A DNA stretch of 64,000 bases from Bryobacter sp. CoA8 C33 (GTDB taxonomy: Bacteria; Acidobacteriota; Terriglobia; Bryobacterales; Bryobacteraceae): positions 1-64,000 of the forward strand of contig JAINDK010000030.1 of NCBI GenBank assembly GCA_019931185.1, in the 5' to 3' direction. The notes below the pieces were generated by a model. The model did no database searches, was not told the DNA's origin, and saw only the letters and a program-made list of their open reading frames with translations. The position numbers and the translations under genes were made by a program. Below, piece after piece: positions 42,941-51,334 of the stretch. How positions within the stretch are numbered: position 1 is the first letter of the stretch; the number at the start of each line of letters is the position of its first letter.

Positions 42941-43722
42941 AAGCGGGGTAGACGCGCCAGCACCTGGTAAGTGTTGGATCCGCCCTTCTGATTGACACTG
43001 TCTATCACTTTCCAGTCGTCATCGAGAGCCCCGAGGTAGAGAACCTTGCCCCGCTCCCGTCCTGCCAGGACAACGTTGAGCTTTTGCTCCGGGTAAACAA
43101 GAACACGATATTGGATGCTTTCGCCCTGGGCTTTCCAGCGGTCGGCGGCGGGCTGGCCAAGCTTGCGAACGACAGCGAAGTAGTCGTCCTCGGCCCCGAG
43201 CCCCAGGTTTTGTTGGACCACGGGCTTGAACTGAACCATTTCGCCCGACTCCCGGCCCCGGAAGTAAAACACAATGAAGGCGACGAGCAGCAAGCCAACT
43301 CCGAGGGCGAGGAAAATCAGGCTGCCCAGTTTTTTTTCGGCGGCATCGAACCGAAACTGATGCCCTAGCGAAGGATCGAGGGGTGACAGGGAATTGGTGG
43401 CCTGAGGAGCTGATTCTCCGGCTGGTGGGCGGGGCATCTCCAGGACTCGCTTTTGCACAGGCCATAGCTGTCCGGCTTTGTATTCGAGGTTCCGGTTGAG
43501 CCCAACAATCATCACTGGGCGATCCGAGGCTGAAATCTCGCCCAGATAGCGGCGAGGCACCCAGACTTGAACCGGTTCGTCTTCATTCTCAACAAGAAAC
43601 TCGGACCAATTGGCGTCCTTCAGGCGCCAAAGGTTGGTGGGGACGTTGACGATGGAAGGATGGAAAGAGAACTCACGACCGCGCAGAGAATCGAGAGGTG
43701 GGGGGAAGGAAGGATTTTCCAT
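42937..43722 (-). CDS. Single-pass membrane protein, unknown
   Basis: A 261-residue protein with a cytoplasmic N-terminal part, one membrane segment at about 132-154 (LGSLIFLALGVGLLLVAFIV) and a C-terminal domain with a beta pattern (YRVLVYPEQKLNVVLAG, VLYLGALDDDWKVID). I do not recognise it. It begins 3 bases after the stop of a small hypothetical gene, so the two form a pair. Confidence 0.7.
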   Translation of the reverse strand: MENPSFPPPLDSLRGREFSFHPSIVNVPTNLWRLKDANWSEFLVENEDEPVQVWVPRRYLGEISASDRPVMIVGLNRNLEYKAGQLWPVQKRVLEMPRPPAGESAPQATNSLSPLDPSLGHQFRFDAAEKKLGSLIFLALGVGLLLVAFIVFYFRGRESGEMVQFKPVVQQNLGLGAEDDYFAVVRKLGQPAADRWKAQGESIQYRVLVYPEQKLNVVLAGRERGKVLYLGALDDDWKVIDSVNQKGGSNTYQVLARLPRF

Positions 43723-43725
43723 CGA

Positions 43726-44103
43726 CTAGGCCATATTGAGAGTGTTCATGTGCTCGAGGAGTTCCGCGGCAGCGGGACGAATGACTTGCCGCAGTTCGTC
43801 CGGGGAGGAGGCGGCGTCGAGGCAAGCAAACAAACAGAGTTTGGCGAGGGCATATTTTTCATTCCAACGAAGTTCCGAGCCCATGCGCTCACTGCAAGGC
43901 CGAAGGGCGTCTTCGCCGAGGTCGATGCGCAATTCAAAGGAAGCTTGGCGACCGGCGCTTACAAGGAAGACATGCTGTGACCCAGCCAGCCCGGAGAAGA
44001 TGTACTGATAGACGTGTCCCGAGACCGCCGAGTAGCTTTTTTCCCGCCGTGACAGTGGCAGAGGCTTAACGGGAGCGGGCGACTTCGTAAACCGGGAAAA
44101 CAT
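43726..44103 (-). CDS. Hypothetical cytoplasmic protein
   Basis: A 125-residue protein beginning MFSRFTKSPAPVKPLPLSRRE with strands followed by helices (CLFACLDAASSPDELRQVIRPAAAEL). The start at 44103 is chosen because the frame upstream runs through the divergent promoter region. It is paired with the following membrane protein gene, 3 bases apart. No family recognised. Confidence 0.65.
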   Translation of the reverse strand: MFSRFTKSPAPVKPLPLSRREKSYSAVSGHVYQYIFSGLAGSQHVFLVSAGRQASFELRIDLGEDALRPCSERMGSELRWNEKYALAKLCLFACLDAASSPDELRQVIRPAAAELLEHMNTLNMA

Positions 44104-44124
44104 GCAAACTGACTCCAGTCTAGT

Positions 44125-44934
44125 ATGAGCATAGTGGAAACTCTGATTCTGATTCTCCTTCTGAGCCAGATGGCGCCGGCGGGGCAAGCGCCCGCCGTCG
44201 AAACACAACCGGCAGTATTTCAAACGACGCCAGCGGGAATTCTGCTGCCGAACCAGTGCGCTGATGTGGATTTTGCGGCGCTGGGGCTGACCTGCAGTGA
44301 AGCCGAGCCTTGCCCGAGCTTTCTCGAACTGTCCGCGGTGGAAGCACTGGGGCCCAAGTTGGTGGTTTCAGGAAATGTGCATACTTCCTCGACCACGCTG
44401 CAATCGGTACTGTTGTTCAGCGAGGACTCCGGGGCGAGTTGGCGGGAAGCTCACCCGAGAATTCAGGCCGGCGCGCTTGAGTCGATGCAATTCATTGATT
44501 TCGCCACCGGCTGGATCAGCGGGCAATCGTCATTGGGGCTGCCGCGCGATCCCTTCCTATTGCTGACAACGGATAGTGGCCGGAGTTGGCGTAAGGTGGA
44601 CATCTATGCCGAATCACGAGTGGGGGTGATAGAGAGCTTTGCGTTCCAATCCACACGTAAGGGATGGCTGGTGGTGGATAACCGGGGGAGCGGCGAGGCG
44701 GGAAAGTATGAATTCTACGAAACGCAAACCGGAGGTACGAGTTGGGAATTGCGCGAGATTTCGAGCCGGATTCCTAAGGCGGCGCAAGCGGAGGCGCGGA
44801 GTGAGCCAGCAGGAGCGCGGCTTAGGGTAGACGAGAAGAAGGGGCTGTATCGCGTCGAGGTGCGCTCGGGCAATGGATGGCGGGAAGTGAGCAGTTTCAA
44901 GCTTAAGCTTGAGGATTGTAAACCGAATCCGTAG
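44125..44934 (+). CDS. Secreted BNR/Ycf48-like beta-propeller protein
   Basis: A 269-residue protein with a signal peptide (MSIVETLILILLLSQMAPAGQA) and beta-propeller repeats of the sialidase/Ycf48 type: FSEDSGASWREAHP, TTDSGRSWRKVD, ETQTGGTSWELRE, each with the Asp-box-like S-x-D/G-x-G-x-x-W pattern. Only about three blades are visible, fewer than a full propeller. Its last 32 bases overlap the convergent nucleotidyltransferase gene. Function unknown. Confidence 0.7.
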   Translation: MSIVETLILILLLSQMAPAGQAPAVETQPAVFQTTPAGILLPNQCADVDFAALGLTCSEAEPCPSFLELSAVEALGPKLVVSGNVHTSSTTLQSVLLFSEDSGASWREAHPRIQAGALESMQFIDFATGWISGQSSLGLPRDPFLLLTTDSGRSWRKVDIYAESRVGVIESFAFQSTRKGWLVVDNRGSGEAGKYEFYETQTGGTSWELREISSRIPKAAQAEARSEPAGARLRVDEKKGLYRVEVRSGNGWREVSSFKLKLEDCKPNP

Positions 44935-46180
44935 CAGCGCGCCGGGGCCGCGCGTCCAGGCGAGCGGCAATCAGTTGCTTGCGTAGCTTTTGGCCCTTGG
45001 GGGATAGCGGGTCGGCGCCTTCACGGAGCACATCTTCGCCGGTAATTTCGACGGCGGCGGGCAGATATTTCTGGAGGAAGTTCTTGATGCGGTCCTGCAC
45101 AAGGCGAAGGGAGGTTTTTCCCAGTAAAACGAAGATGATCTCGGCCGGAACGTCGGCGAGAGCAGCGTATACAAGCGAAGGCTTTTGCAGCTTCGCTGAC
45201 TTCAGGGTGGTTTCGAGGCTCCGCACCTTGGCGTCGATCTGCTTCCAGGCGTCGACTTCGCGGCGGGAAAGCTTGCATTGATTCACGAAGGCCTGTTTGT
45301 CCTTGGGGGTCCATTTTTCACTGATGGTATGGAGAAAGAGTGCGAAGCGATCTTCCTTGATTTGGACGCCAAAAGGCGCAAGACCGCGAAGCTTGTGCAG
45401 GCGCTGGAAGCCAGCCGGATTGAGTTTGGCGCCATTGAAGCCGGCAAAAAAGAGCTCGAGAAAACCTTCCTTCTCGAGGGTTTCAAGAATGGGGAGCGGA
45501 TTGAATTCCTCGCCGATTTTGATGATTTCCCGGCGCAGCGCTTCGGCTGGAATGAGCTTTTCGATCCCCGCTTCGCGGGCATTCTGATACTGCCTGCGGG
45601 TGCGGTCATCGAGTTGGAAGCCGAGCCGGGCCTGGAGCGTAACAAGCTTGAGTACACGTGAAGGCTCGTCCATGAGGGCGTGAGAGGTGGCGGTGCGCAG
45701 TTCGCGGAGAGCGAAATCCGAAAGGCCATTCGTGGGATCAAGCAGCAGGCCGCGCGAGCCCTGGGCAAGCGAGATAGCCAGACAATTGATGGTGAAGTCA
45801 CGGCCTCGTAAGTCCTCGTGAATCGTGGCGGGGATCACCTTGGGTTTGGCGCCGGGCTTGGAGAACTTTTCGACGCGGGCCATGGAGACCTCGGCGAGCA
45901 CACCATTGGGGAAGGCAATTTCGAAGCTTTTGCGGACTTCATCGCTGTTTACAACATAAACACCGGCTTCTTTTTCGAGTGCCTTGACAAGCCGGGACGG
46001 GGAGCCCTCCACGGTGAAGTTGAGATCGCGCACGGGCAGGCTGGCCAGCATGTCCCTTAAAGCGCCGCCGGTCAGAAACACATTGATCTGCAGTTTGGCC
46101 ATCAGCCGCTGCACTTCACCAACGGCAAAGTTCTGGGCCTGGCTTAGATGGCTTTCGAGCATGAACATGTAGTCGCTCAT
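44903..46180 (-). CDS. CCA-adding/poly(A) polymerase-type nucleotidyltransferase
   Basis: A 425-residue class II nucleotidyltransferase. The head domain motif is FLTGGALRDMLASLPVRDLN, and motif B is EDLRGRDFTINCLAISL. The C-terminal half has DEPSRVLKLVTLQARLGF and helical neck/body segments. The catalytic carboxylate pair normally DxD reads DLN, so the second Asp is Asn. The HD domain is absent. It may add CCA or A tails, or have lost activity; tRNA-Ser here has CCA encoded, so demand for CCA addition may be for repair. It overlaps xerD by 4 bases. Confidence 0.85.
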   Translation of the reverse strand: MSDYMFMLESHLSQAQNFAVGEVQRLMAKLQINVFLTGGALRDMLASLPVRDLNFTVEGSPSRLVKALEKEAGVYVVNSDEVRKSFEIAFPNGVLAEVSMARVEKFSKPGAKPKVIPATIHEDLRGRDFTINCLAISLAQGSRGLLLDPTNGLSDFALRELRTATSHALMDEPSRVLKLVTLQARLGFQLDDRTRRQYQNAREAGIEKLIPAEALRREIIKIGEEFNPLPILETLEKEGFLELFFAGFNGAKLNPAGFQRLHKLRGLAPFGVQIKEDRFALFLHTISEKWTPKDKQAFVNQCKLSRREVDAWKQIDAKVRSLETTLKSAKLQKPSLVYAALADVPAEIIFVLLGKTSLRLVQDRIKNFLQKYLPAAVEITGEDVLREGADPLSPKGQKLRKQLIAARLDARPRRAATDSVYNPQA

Positions 46181-47088
46181 AGTTTCTTGGCTTCCCTCGG
46201 ATGGAATTGGTCAACGATGCCGCGCAAGCGGTCGCGCTCTAGGTGGGTGTAGATCTGGGTTGTGGCAATATCGGCATGGCCGAGAAGAGCCTGTACGCTG
46301 CGGAGGTCAGCGCCGCCAGCAAGCAGATGGGTAGCAAAGCAATGACGGAGAAGATGGGGATGGAGGTTTTGTTGCTCGCCCTGCACCAGTTGGAGATGCC
46401 GCAGCACTTTCCAATAAGAGCGGGTATCGAGCCGGGGTCCGCGGGAGCTGACAAAGAGAAAAGGTGAGGCCTTTCCTTTAAGGAGAACCGGACGGGAGTC
46501 CCGCAGATAGATGTCGATGGCTTCAGAGGCCGCCTGACCGAAGGGGACCACGCGCTGGCGGCTCCCCTTGCCCGTCACCCGGAGCCGCATATTGATCGGC
46601 TGGTAGTCGCCAAGGCGCAGACCAACCAGTTCACTGACACGAAGGCCGGAGCTGTAGCAGAGCTCGAACATCGCCCAATTGCGAATGCCGAGCGGATTGC
46701 CACGGTCGAAAGCAGCGGCAAATTCACTGATCTTCGATAGGCTGAGCGCCTTGGGGAGGCGGCGGCCGAGATGAGGAGATTCCAGAAGTTCGGTTGGGTC
46801 GGCTGCCAATTGCCCCTCCGCTACCTGATGCTGCAACAGGCCGCGCAGGGCGGAGAGCGCGCGTTGGATCGAACGGGGCTTCTTGCCAGCCGCGAGGAGT
46901 TGGGCTTGGTAGTCCATCAGACTCCGCGGAAGGCAATACTCAGCCATCCGGGATTCCCCAAGCCAAGAGAAGTAGGACTCAATATCCTTTTCATAAGCCT
47001 GAAGCGTCGCGGTGGAAAGACCTTTTTCAACCCTGCAGTAAGTCAAATACGACCTTACGGCAGCCGCGCAGGATGCCTGGCCGAACAT
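46177..47088 (-). CDS. xerD: Tyrosine recombinase XerD/XerC
   Basis: A 303-residue site-specific recombinase that resolves chromosome dimers at dif with its partner. N-terminal SAM-like domain (about 1-95) and catalytic domain with Arg150 (SSGLRVSEL), Lys174 (TGKGSRQ), His245 and Arg248 (HPHLLRHCFATH), His271 and nucleophile Tyr280 (QIYTHLERDRLR). Length and sequence are of housekeeping type, not of phage integrase. Whether it is XerC or XerD cannot be decided. It is followed by the nucleotidyltransferase gene in an overlapping pair. Confidence 0.93.
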   Translation of the reverse strand: MFGQASCAAAVRSYLTYCRVEKGLSTATLQAYEKDIESYFSWLGESRMAEYCLPRSLMDYQAQLLAAGKKPRSIQRALSALRGLLQHQVAEGQLAADPTELLESPHLGRRLPKALSLSKISEFAAAFDRGNPLGIRNWAMFELCYSSGLRVSELVGLRLGDYQPINMRLRVTGKGSRQRVVPFGQAASEAIDIYLRDSRPVLLKGKASPFLFVSSRGPRLDTRSYWKVLRHLQLVQGEQQNLHPHLLRHCFATHLLAGGADLRSVQALLGHADIATTQIYTHLERDRLRGIVDQFHPREAKKL

Positions 47089-47133
47089 TGAGCTAATGAT
47101 ACAATATTGGCATTTGTGTTTGAAACAATTTCA

Positions 47134-47177
47134 GCTGGAATTGGCTGGCCTCGAGAAAAGAGGACCTAAATTCCAGC
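47134..47177 (+). promoter_or_regulatory. Two-tier hairpin upstream of 47206 gene
   Basis: GCTGGAATT (47134-47142) and AATTCCAGC (47169-47177) are perfect 9-bp complements. Inside, CCTC and GAGG can extend the structure. It lies between xerD and the start region of the next gene and would form a stem-loop in the leader, or a terminator-like element without T run. Confidence 0.4.
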
Positions 47178-47205
47178 CTTGAGCACCGGTTCCGCCAAGA
47201 AAGCC

Positions 47206-47652
47206 ATGATTTACCGCTTTGAGAGGGAAACGCTGGCCGGCTTTGTGGATTCCAGTCTCGAGACGGTTTCCGGGCAGTTGCCGGTGCTGACACCATCAGG
47301 CGTTTTGCAGAACGTTCCCCTAGAGCAGGTGAAGGTGATCTGCTTTACCCGGGACTGGGGAGATTCCCTGCCCTGGCAACGAAACCATTACGCGGTGCGG
47401 CCAAGGCAGCAGGGTTTATGGGTCCGGCTGAAATTTCAGGACGGGGAACTTTTGGAGGCCACAATGGCGAACAATCTAAGCCTATTGGACCCCGCCTTCG
47501 TGGCGATCTCTCCTCCAGAGATGGGAGCGGGAGTGCAGCGCCTGCTGGTACCGCGTCAGGCGCTGGTCGGCTTCGAGGTGCTGGGGGTAGTGGGAAGTCC
47601 GCTCAAGAAAGCACGCGAGAAGACGCAAAACCAGCTTAGTATGTTTGACTGA
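47206..47652 (+). CDS. Hypothetical cytoplasmic protein
   Basis: A 148-residue beta-rich protein. It has two repeated strand-rich blocks (FVDSSLETVSGQLPVLTPSG and VRLKFQDGELLEAT) and ends LSMFD. I do not recognise a family with certainty. The ATG at 47206 is preferred; a TTG 27 bases earlier lies directly behind a hairpin. The 3' end overlaps the convergent 2H phosphoesterase gene by 17 bases. Confidence 0.65.
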   Translation: MIYRFERETLAGFVDSSLETVSGQLPVLTPSGVLQNVPLEQVKVICFTRDWGDSLPWQRNHYAVRPRQQGLWVRLKFQDGELLEATMANNLSLLDPAFVAISPPEMGAGVQRLLVPRQALVGFEVLGVVGSPLKKAREKTQNQLSMFD

Positions 47653-48235
47653 GCAAACTCTCCGGCACCCTGCCGGGAGTGGAGGGCACACCGAGCAAAG
47701 GAAAGCTGCGGAGGTCGGTCCAGCGGTTATTTGCGGAATTCCGAACGAATACGACACGGTCGAGAAGAAACTCCCGGGGGCCTTTGTACTCCGCCCAACG
47801 GGCCCGAGCGGCATCGAGGCGGCTGGATACCGTATCGACAGCGAAGTTTTGCGCGAGCGTGATGTGAGGATGAAAGGGGAAAGGCTCGACAAAAGCCAGA
47901 GCATCCGCTGACATTTCATCGTGCAGGGAGGTCAACTGGCGCGCACCGGATACCACTTCGAGATAAATGACAGCGGTCTCGGGAAAAACGGCTACGTTGC
48001 CTACTTTGACGATAAAGGGCTCGCAAAGGCGGCTGATGCGCTGGATTTGCGATTCTGCTTCTTGCTGAGGAACGGACAGAGATCGGGGAGGAAGCAGGGA
48101 AAGGTGAGAGCGCGCGGTGCAATCCAAAACGAGGTCCCGCCGCAATTGATCCAGAAAACAACCTAGTTCATCAGGGAAATAGGTTACCAAGGCGTACTGA
48201 TTAATCGGTTCGCCGGGAGCCGAACAACTACCCAT
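47636..48235 (-). CDS. 2H phosphoesterase, 2'-5' RNA ligase/ThpR-like
   Basis: A 199-residue protein with the two H-x-S/T motifs of the 2H superfamily: RSHLSLL and HPHITLA, spaced about 80 residues apart. Family members open cyclic nucleotides or ligate RNA with 2'-5' bonds. The start MGSCSAPGEPINQYALVTYFP is normal for the family. Substrate cannot be inferred from neighbours. Confidence 0.85.
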   Translation of the reverse strand: MGSCSAPGEPINQYALVTYFPDELGCFLDQLRRDLVLDCTARSHLSLLPPRSLSVPQQEAESQIQRISRLCEPFIVKVGNVAVFPETAVIYLEVVSGARQLTSLHDEMSADALAFVEPFPFHPHITLAQNFAVDTVSSRLDAARARWAEYKGPREFLLDRVVFVRNSANNRWTDLRSFPLLGVPSTPGRVPESLLSQTY

Positions 48236-48282
48236 GTCCGGGAGTTTAGCGCAGTTTTGGCCCGTTTGGTCGGAAGGGTGGA

Positions 48283-48600
48283 TCAGGTTGAAGCGGGGAT
48301 TGATTCCGGCTCGGCGGCGGATTCCGGCCGGGGCGGGGCCACGAACCAGGAGGCATCCTCGAGGCCGACGAATTTGAAAATTTTCAGGCTGCCGTCCGGT
48401 AGCTCAACCACATCGCCGACACGCAGGGCGTTTGGCGTCGCACGCAATTGGTTGAATAAGGCATAAGCGCCGGGCGCCTCTACTTCTCCAATTACTTCGT
48501 AGTCCCGCTGTTTGACGGTCGCCGGACCGGAGGTGTGGGGAGCCCATCGGAATTGATGGGAAACATGATCCTTGCAACGGTGGATCTTGAAACTGAGCAT
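48283..48600 (-). CDS. Small hypothetical protein
   Basis: A 105-residue protein, with MLSFKIHRCKDHVSHQFRW at the start, a beta-type central part (GDVVELPDGSLKIFKFVGLEDASWF) and a Pro/Ala-rich tail. Family unknown. It is divergent from the zinc-finger gene at 48636. Its N-terminus resembles small ligand- or nucleic-acid-binding beta barrels but this is only an impression. Confidence 0.6.
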   Translation of the reverse strand: MLSFKIHRCKDHVSHQFRWAPHTSGPATVKQRDYEVIGEVEAPGAYALFNQLRATPNALRVGDVVELPDGSLKIFKFVGLEDASWFVAPPRPESAAEPESIPAST

Positions 48601-48635
48601 TCTTCGTTCACGTTAGCATGAGAAGAAGCGAGAGA

Positions 48636-48848
48636 ATGCGTCCGACACACTGCACTCACTGTGGCACTGCCCTGATGGAAGCCCCGATTCTTTACGAAGT
48701 GATCGTCCGTGAAGAACTGTTCCAGATCGAGGACGTTCCGGGGCTGGTTTGCCGCAATTGCGGGGAGCAGTGGGTTGAGGATGAAGTGCGGGAGAACATT
48801 GAGAAGATCATGGCGGAGAACGCCGTCGCGGATCCGCATGTTCAGTAA
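48636..48848 (+). CDS. YgiT/MqsA-type zinc-finger protein
   Basis: A 70-residue protein with two CxxC pairs, CTHCG and CRNCGEQW, separated by a strand segment ILYEVIVREELFQIEDVPG. This is the YgiT-type zinc finger found in MqsA-like antitoxins. A toxin gene usually lies beside it, but here neighbours are unrelated, so it looks solitary. MRPTHCTHC at 48636 is chosen over an upstream ATG at 48618. It overlaps the next gene by 11 bases. Confidence 0.8.
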   Translation: MRPTHCTHCGTALMEAPILYEVIVREELFQIEDVPGLVCRNCGEQWVEDEVRENIEKIMAENAVADPHVQ

Positions 48849-49338
48849 AGAACTGCTGGCTGGCTTTCCGCAACCATTGGGCGCCTTTTCCCTCCTCGAG
48901 GGCAAGGGAGGACGTTTTCCTGGAATCAAGCGGCCACACCGGGCAACCTTTGCGCGTTGCAAGCAAGCCGCTGAGGCCGAGGCGGGTTGGCTGCTCTATG
49001 CGGGCTTCGGGGCGGAATGCCATGCGGTTGCCCAGGATTTGAGTAGCCAGGAGGGCAGCTACTGGCACGCGATCCATCACCGCATGGAGCCGGACGCTTG
49101 GAACTCGAAGTACTGGTTCCGCCAGGTAGGATCGCATCCGTTGTATCCCGCGCTTGCGGAGAAAGCACGGCAAGCGGGCTGGAGTCCGGGGCCGCGATGG
49201 GAACCGGCGCGATTTGTCGACTTTGTTCTGCAAGCGATCGAAAAACAGGATGAGCCGCACATCGAGCTGGCCGAATCGATTCAATTCCTCGAATGGCGGT
49301 TGCTTTTCGAATTCTGCGTATCCGGAGAGATCGCATGA
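48838..49338 (+). CDS. Hypothetical protein
   Basis: A 166-residue soluble protein with conserved-looking aromatic segments (SYWHAIHHRMEPDAWNSKYWFRQ, then HPLYPALAEKARQAG) and a final helix. I do not recognise the family. The ATG at 48838 overlaps the zinc-finger gene by 11 bases, and its own stop overlaps the hlyD start by 4, so all three are coupled. Confidence 0.7.
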   Translation: MFSKELLAGFPQPLGAFSLLEGKGGRFPGIKRPHRATFARCKQAAEAEAGWLLYAGFGAECHAVAQDLSSQEGSYWHAIHHRMEPDAWNSKYWFRQVGSHPLYPALAEKARQAGWSPGPRWEPARFVDFVLQAIEKQDEPHIELAESIQFLEWRLLFEFCVSGEIA

Positions 49339-50546
49339 AGCGCGTGCTTTGGCTACTGGCTGCGGTGGTGCTGTTAAGCGGGGCTGGAGTGGTTTGGTTT
49401 TGGACCGGTGAGCCGCCGGCGGTTCCGGCGGTGCGACTGGCGGAAGGATCCTTCGAGGACCAGGTAACGACAAACGGCAAAGCGGAGCCGCTTGAATGGG
49501 CCAGTGCGCGGGCTGAGCGCGAAGGTCTGGTAGCCGGGGTGGCCGTCCGGCAAGGGCAGTCCGTGGCCAAAGGCGCTGTGCTGGCGGTGATGGACACGCG
49601 GGAGGCGCGCGGCGAACTGGCGAGCGCGCAGGCGAGGATCGAGGAGACGGAAGCAGCCCTCAAGCAACTGGAAGGCGGTGGGCGGCAGCGGGAGATTGTG
49701 GAAATTGATCAGGGGCTGCGGCAACGCGCACTCGAGATCGCACAAACGGAAAAAGATTTAGCCGCCGTGGAACGATTGGTGGCCCGGAATGCGGCGCCGG
49801 CGGTGGAGGCAACGCAAATGCGTGACCGTCTGGCGGCGCTGCGACTGCAGGCGGCCGCGCTCGAAGCCCGCAAACCCGCTCTGGTTGCTGCCGCCGATCT
49901 GGCGGCGGCGCGGGCGCGCGTGCGCGAGGCGCAAGCCGCGGCTGAATCGGCCCGTCGGCGGATCGAACTCGGAACAGTGCGTGCCCCGCTCAGCGGTGTG
50001 GTGTACCAGTTGGAGGCACGCGTGGGGGCTTATCTCAGCCCTGGCGCCCTAGTGGCCAATATCGGACAGACTGGAACCCTGAAGGTGCTGGTTTATGTGG
50101 ATGAACCCGAATTGGGCCGTGTGCGCCAATCGATGCCGGTCAAGATCACCTGGGACGCGCTGGACAACCGAAGCTGGGCGGGAATCGTTGAGCGAACGCC
50201 CACGCAGGTCGTGCCCTTAGGGACGCGCCAGGTGGGTGAGGTGGAGTGCCGGATTGCGAACGAACAGGGCGACCTGCTGCCGGGCACCAATGTGAATGTG
50301 CGGATCCTGACGAAGAAGGCGGATTCCGTCCTGCTCACACCAAAAGAGGCAATCCGGCGAAAAGAGGGCATTACTGGCGTTTATGTGATCGAAAATGGCC
50401 AGCTTGGCTGGCGCCCGGTCACACTGGGAGCAGGGAATGTGACGAGTGTCGTTGTTACCTCCGGCCTGCGCGCCGGTGAAGTTGTTGCTCTCGGACCGGA
50501 GACCAATTTGAAGGCCGGGACCAAGGTAAAGATATCCTTACCTTGA
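49335..50546 (+). CDS. HlyD-type periplasmic adaptor protein
   Basis: A 403-residue membrane-fusion protein: an N-terminal anchor (MKRVLWLLAAVVLLSGAGVVWF), a lipoyl half-motif (SARAEREGLVAGVAVRQGQSV), a long coiled-coil hairpin (about 95-215) and a beta-barrel/membrane-proximal domain with LKVLVYVDEPELGRV and VLLTPKEAIRRK. It normally joins an ABC or RND pump to an outer-membrane channel. No transporter or outer-membrane gene is adjacent, so it is an orphan or its partners lie elsewhere. It starts inside the stop of the upstream gene (ATGA). Confidence 0.88.
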   Translation: MKRVLWLLAAVVLLSGAGVVWFWTGEPPAVPAVRLAEGSFEDQVTTNGKAEPLEWASARAEREGLVAGVAVRQGQSVAKGAVLAVMDTREARGELASAQARIEETEAALKQLEGGGRQREIVEIDQGLRQRALEIAQTEKDLAAVERLVARNAAPAVEATQMRDRLAALRLQAAALEARKPALVAAADLAAARARVREAQAAAESARRRIELGTVRAPLSGVVYQLEARVGAYLSPGALVANIGQTGTLKVLVYVDEPELGRVRQSMPVKITWDALDNRSWAGIVERTPTQVVPLGTRQVGEVECRIANEQGDLLPGTNVNVRILTKKADSVLLTPKEAIRRKEGITGVYVIENGQLGWRPVTLGAGNVTSVVVTSGLRAGEVVALGPETNLKAGTKVKISLP

Positions 50547-51248
50547 CGCTGCTTTCAAATCGAACAGGAGGAGGTGCGAGTCCTCCCCAGCCGTGAGGTG
50601 AAGGTCTGTTTCCGCTTCGATTTTGGCGGCGTCACCGGTATCGAGCGGAATGCCGTTGAGCTGAATCTTTCCCTGGGCCACATGAAGATACTGACCGCGG
50701 TCTGAATCGGCCCCAAAGCGTAATTGCTCACCGGTACTCAAATCAGCAACGAAAAATCGTGCGTCGGCTTGGATGGACAAGGATCCTTCGGCGCCCTCGG
50801 CGCTCGCCAGGAGTTGGAAGCGGCCGCGACGGCCGTCAGGCGCGAAGCGGGCCTGGCTATAGCCCGGCTCGATTCCCCGCAGTGCAGGTTCGATCCAAAT
50901 CTGAAGGAAGTGCACGGGCTCGGTGGCCGAGGGGTTGTACTCACTGTGCAAGAGGCCGGAGCCAGCGCTCATCACCTGGAGCTCATCCGCCTCAATCGTG
51001 CGTCGATTCCCGATCGTATCGGCATGCTCCAGGCGGCCTTGCCGAACCCAGGTGAGGATTTCCATATCGCGATGAGGGTGCATGTCAAAGCCTCTGCCGG
51101 CCGCCACACGGTCTTCGTTGATGACGCGGAGCCCATGGAAACGAATATGAGCGGGGTCATGGTAGCCGGCGAAGCTGAAGCTGAAACGCGACTGGAGCCA
51201 GCCGTGGCCGGCACTGCCTCGCTCGGCGGAGGGTCGAAGGAGAATCAT
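50538..51248 (-). CDS. Pirin-family bicupin
   Basis: A 236-residue pirin. The N-terminal cupin carries the four metal ligands His57, His59, His101 and Glu103 (MHPHRDME and HSEYNPS), identical in position to those known for E. coli YhhW quercetinase. So a metal-dependent dioxygenase activity is possible. The second cupin domain is shortened. It is monocistronic and overlaps hlyD tail to tail by 9 bases. Confidence 0.9.
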   Translation of the reverse strand: MILLRPSAERGSAGHGWLQSRFSFSFAGYHDPAHIRFHGLRVINEDRVAAGRGFDMHPHRDMEILTWVRQGRLEHADTIGNRRTIEADELQVMSAGSGLLHSEYNPSATEPVHFLQIWIEPALRGIEPGYSQARFAPDGRRGRFQLLASAEGAEGSLSIQADARFFVADLSTGEQLRFGADSDRGQYLHVAQGKIQLNGIPLDTGDAAKIEAETDLHLTAGEDSHLLLFDLKAASR

Positions 51249-51334
51249 CGGTTTAGCCCAATTCTTTACTTAGTTTCTTAGATATCATGACCACGGAAAA
51301 GGTGCAGGCTTCCGACTTGCGAAACTGAATAGAG

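Noticed and set aside
46177-47088. XerD as integrase of the phage-like cassette
   Set aside because: Length, motifs and neighbour (nucleotidyltransferase, overlapping) are of housekeeping Xer type and it is 20 kb from the cassette.
47089-51334. dif site near xerD or near the apparent skew change
   Set aside because: No 28-base sequence with the two Xer arms (ATAA..TTATGTTAA-like) was found by eye in the intergenic regions.
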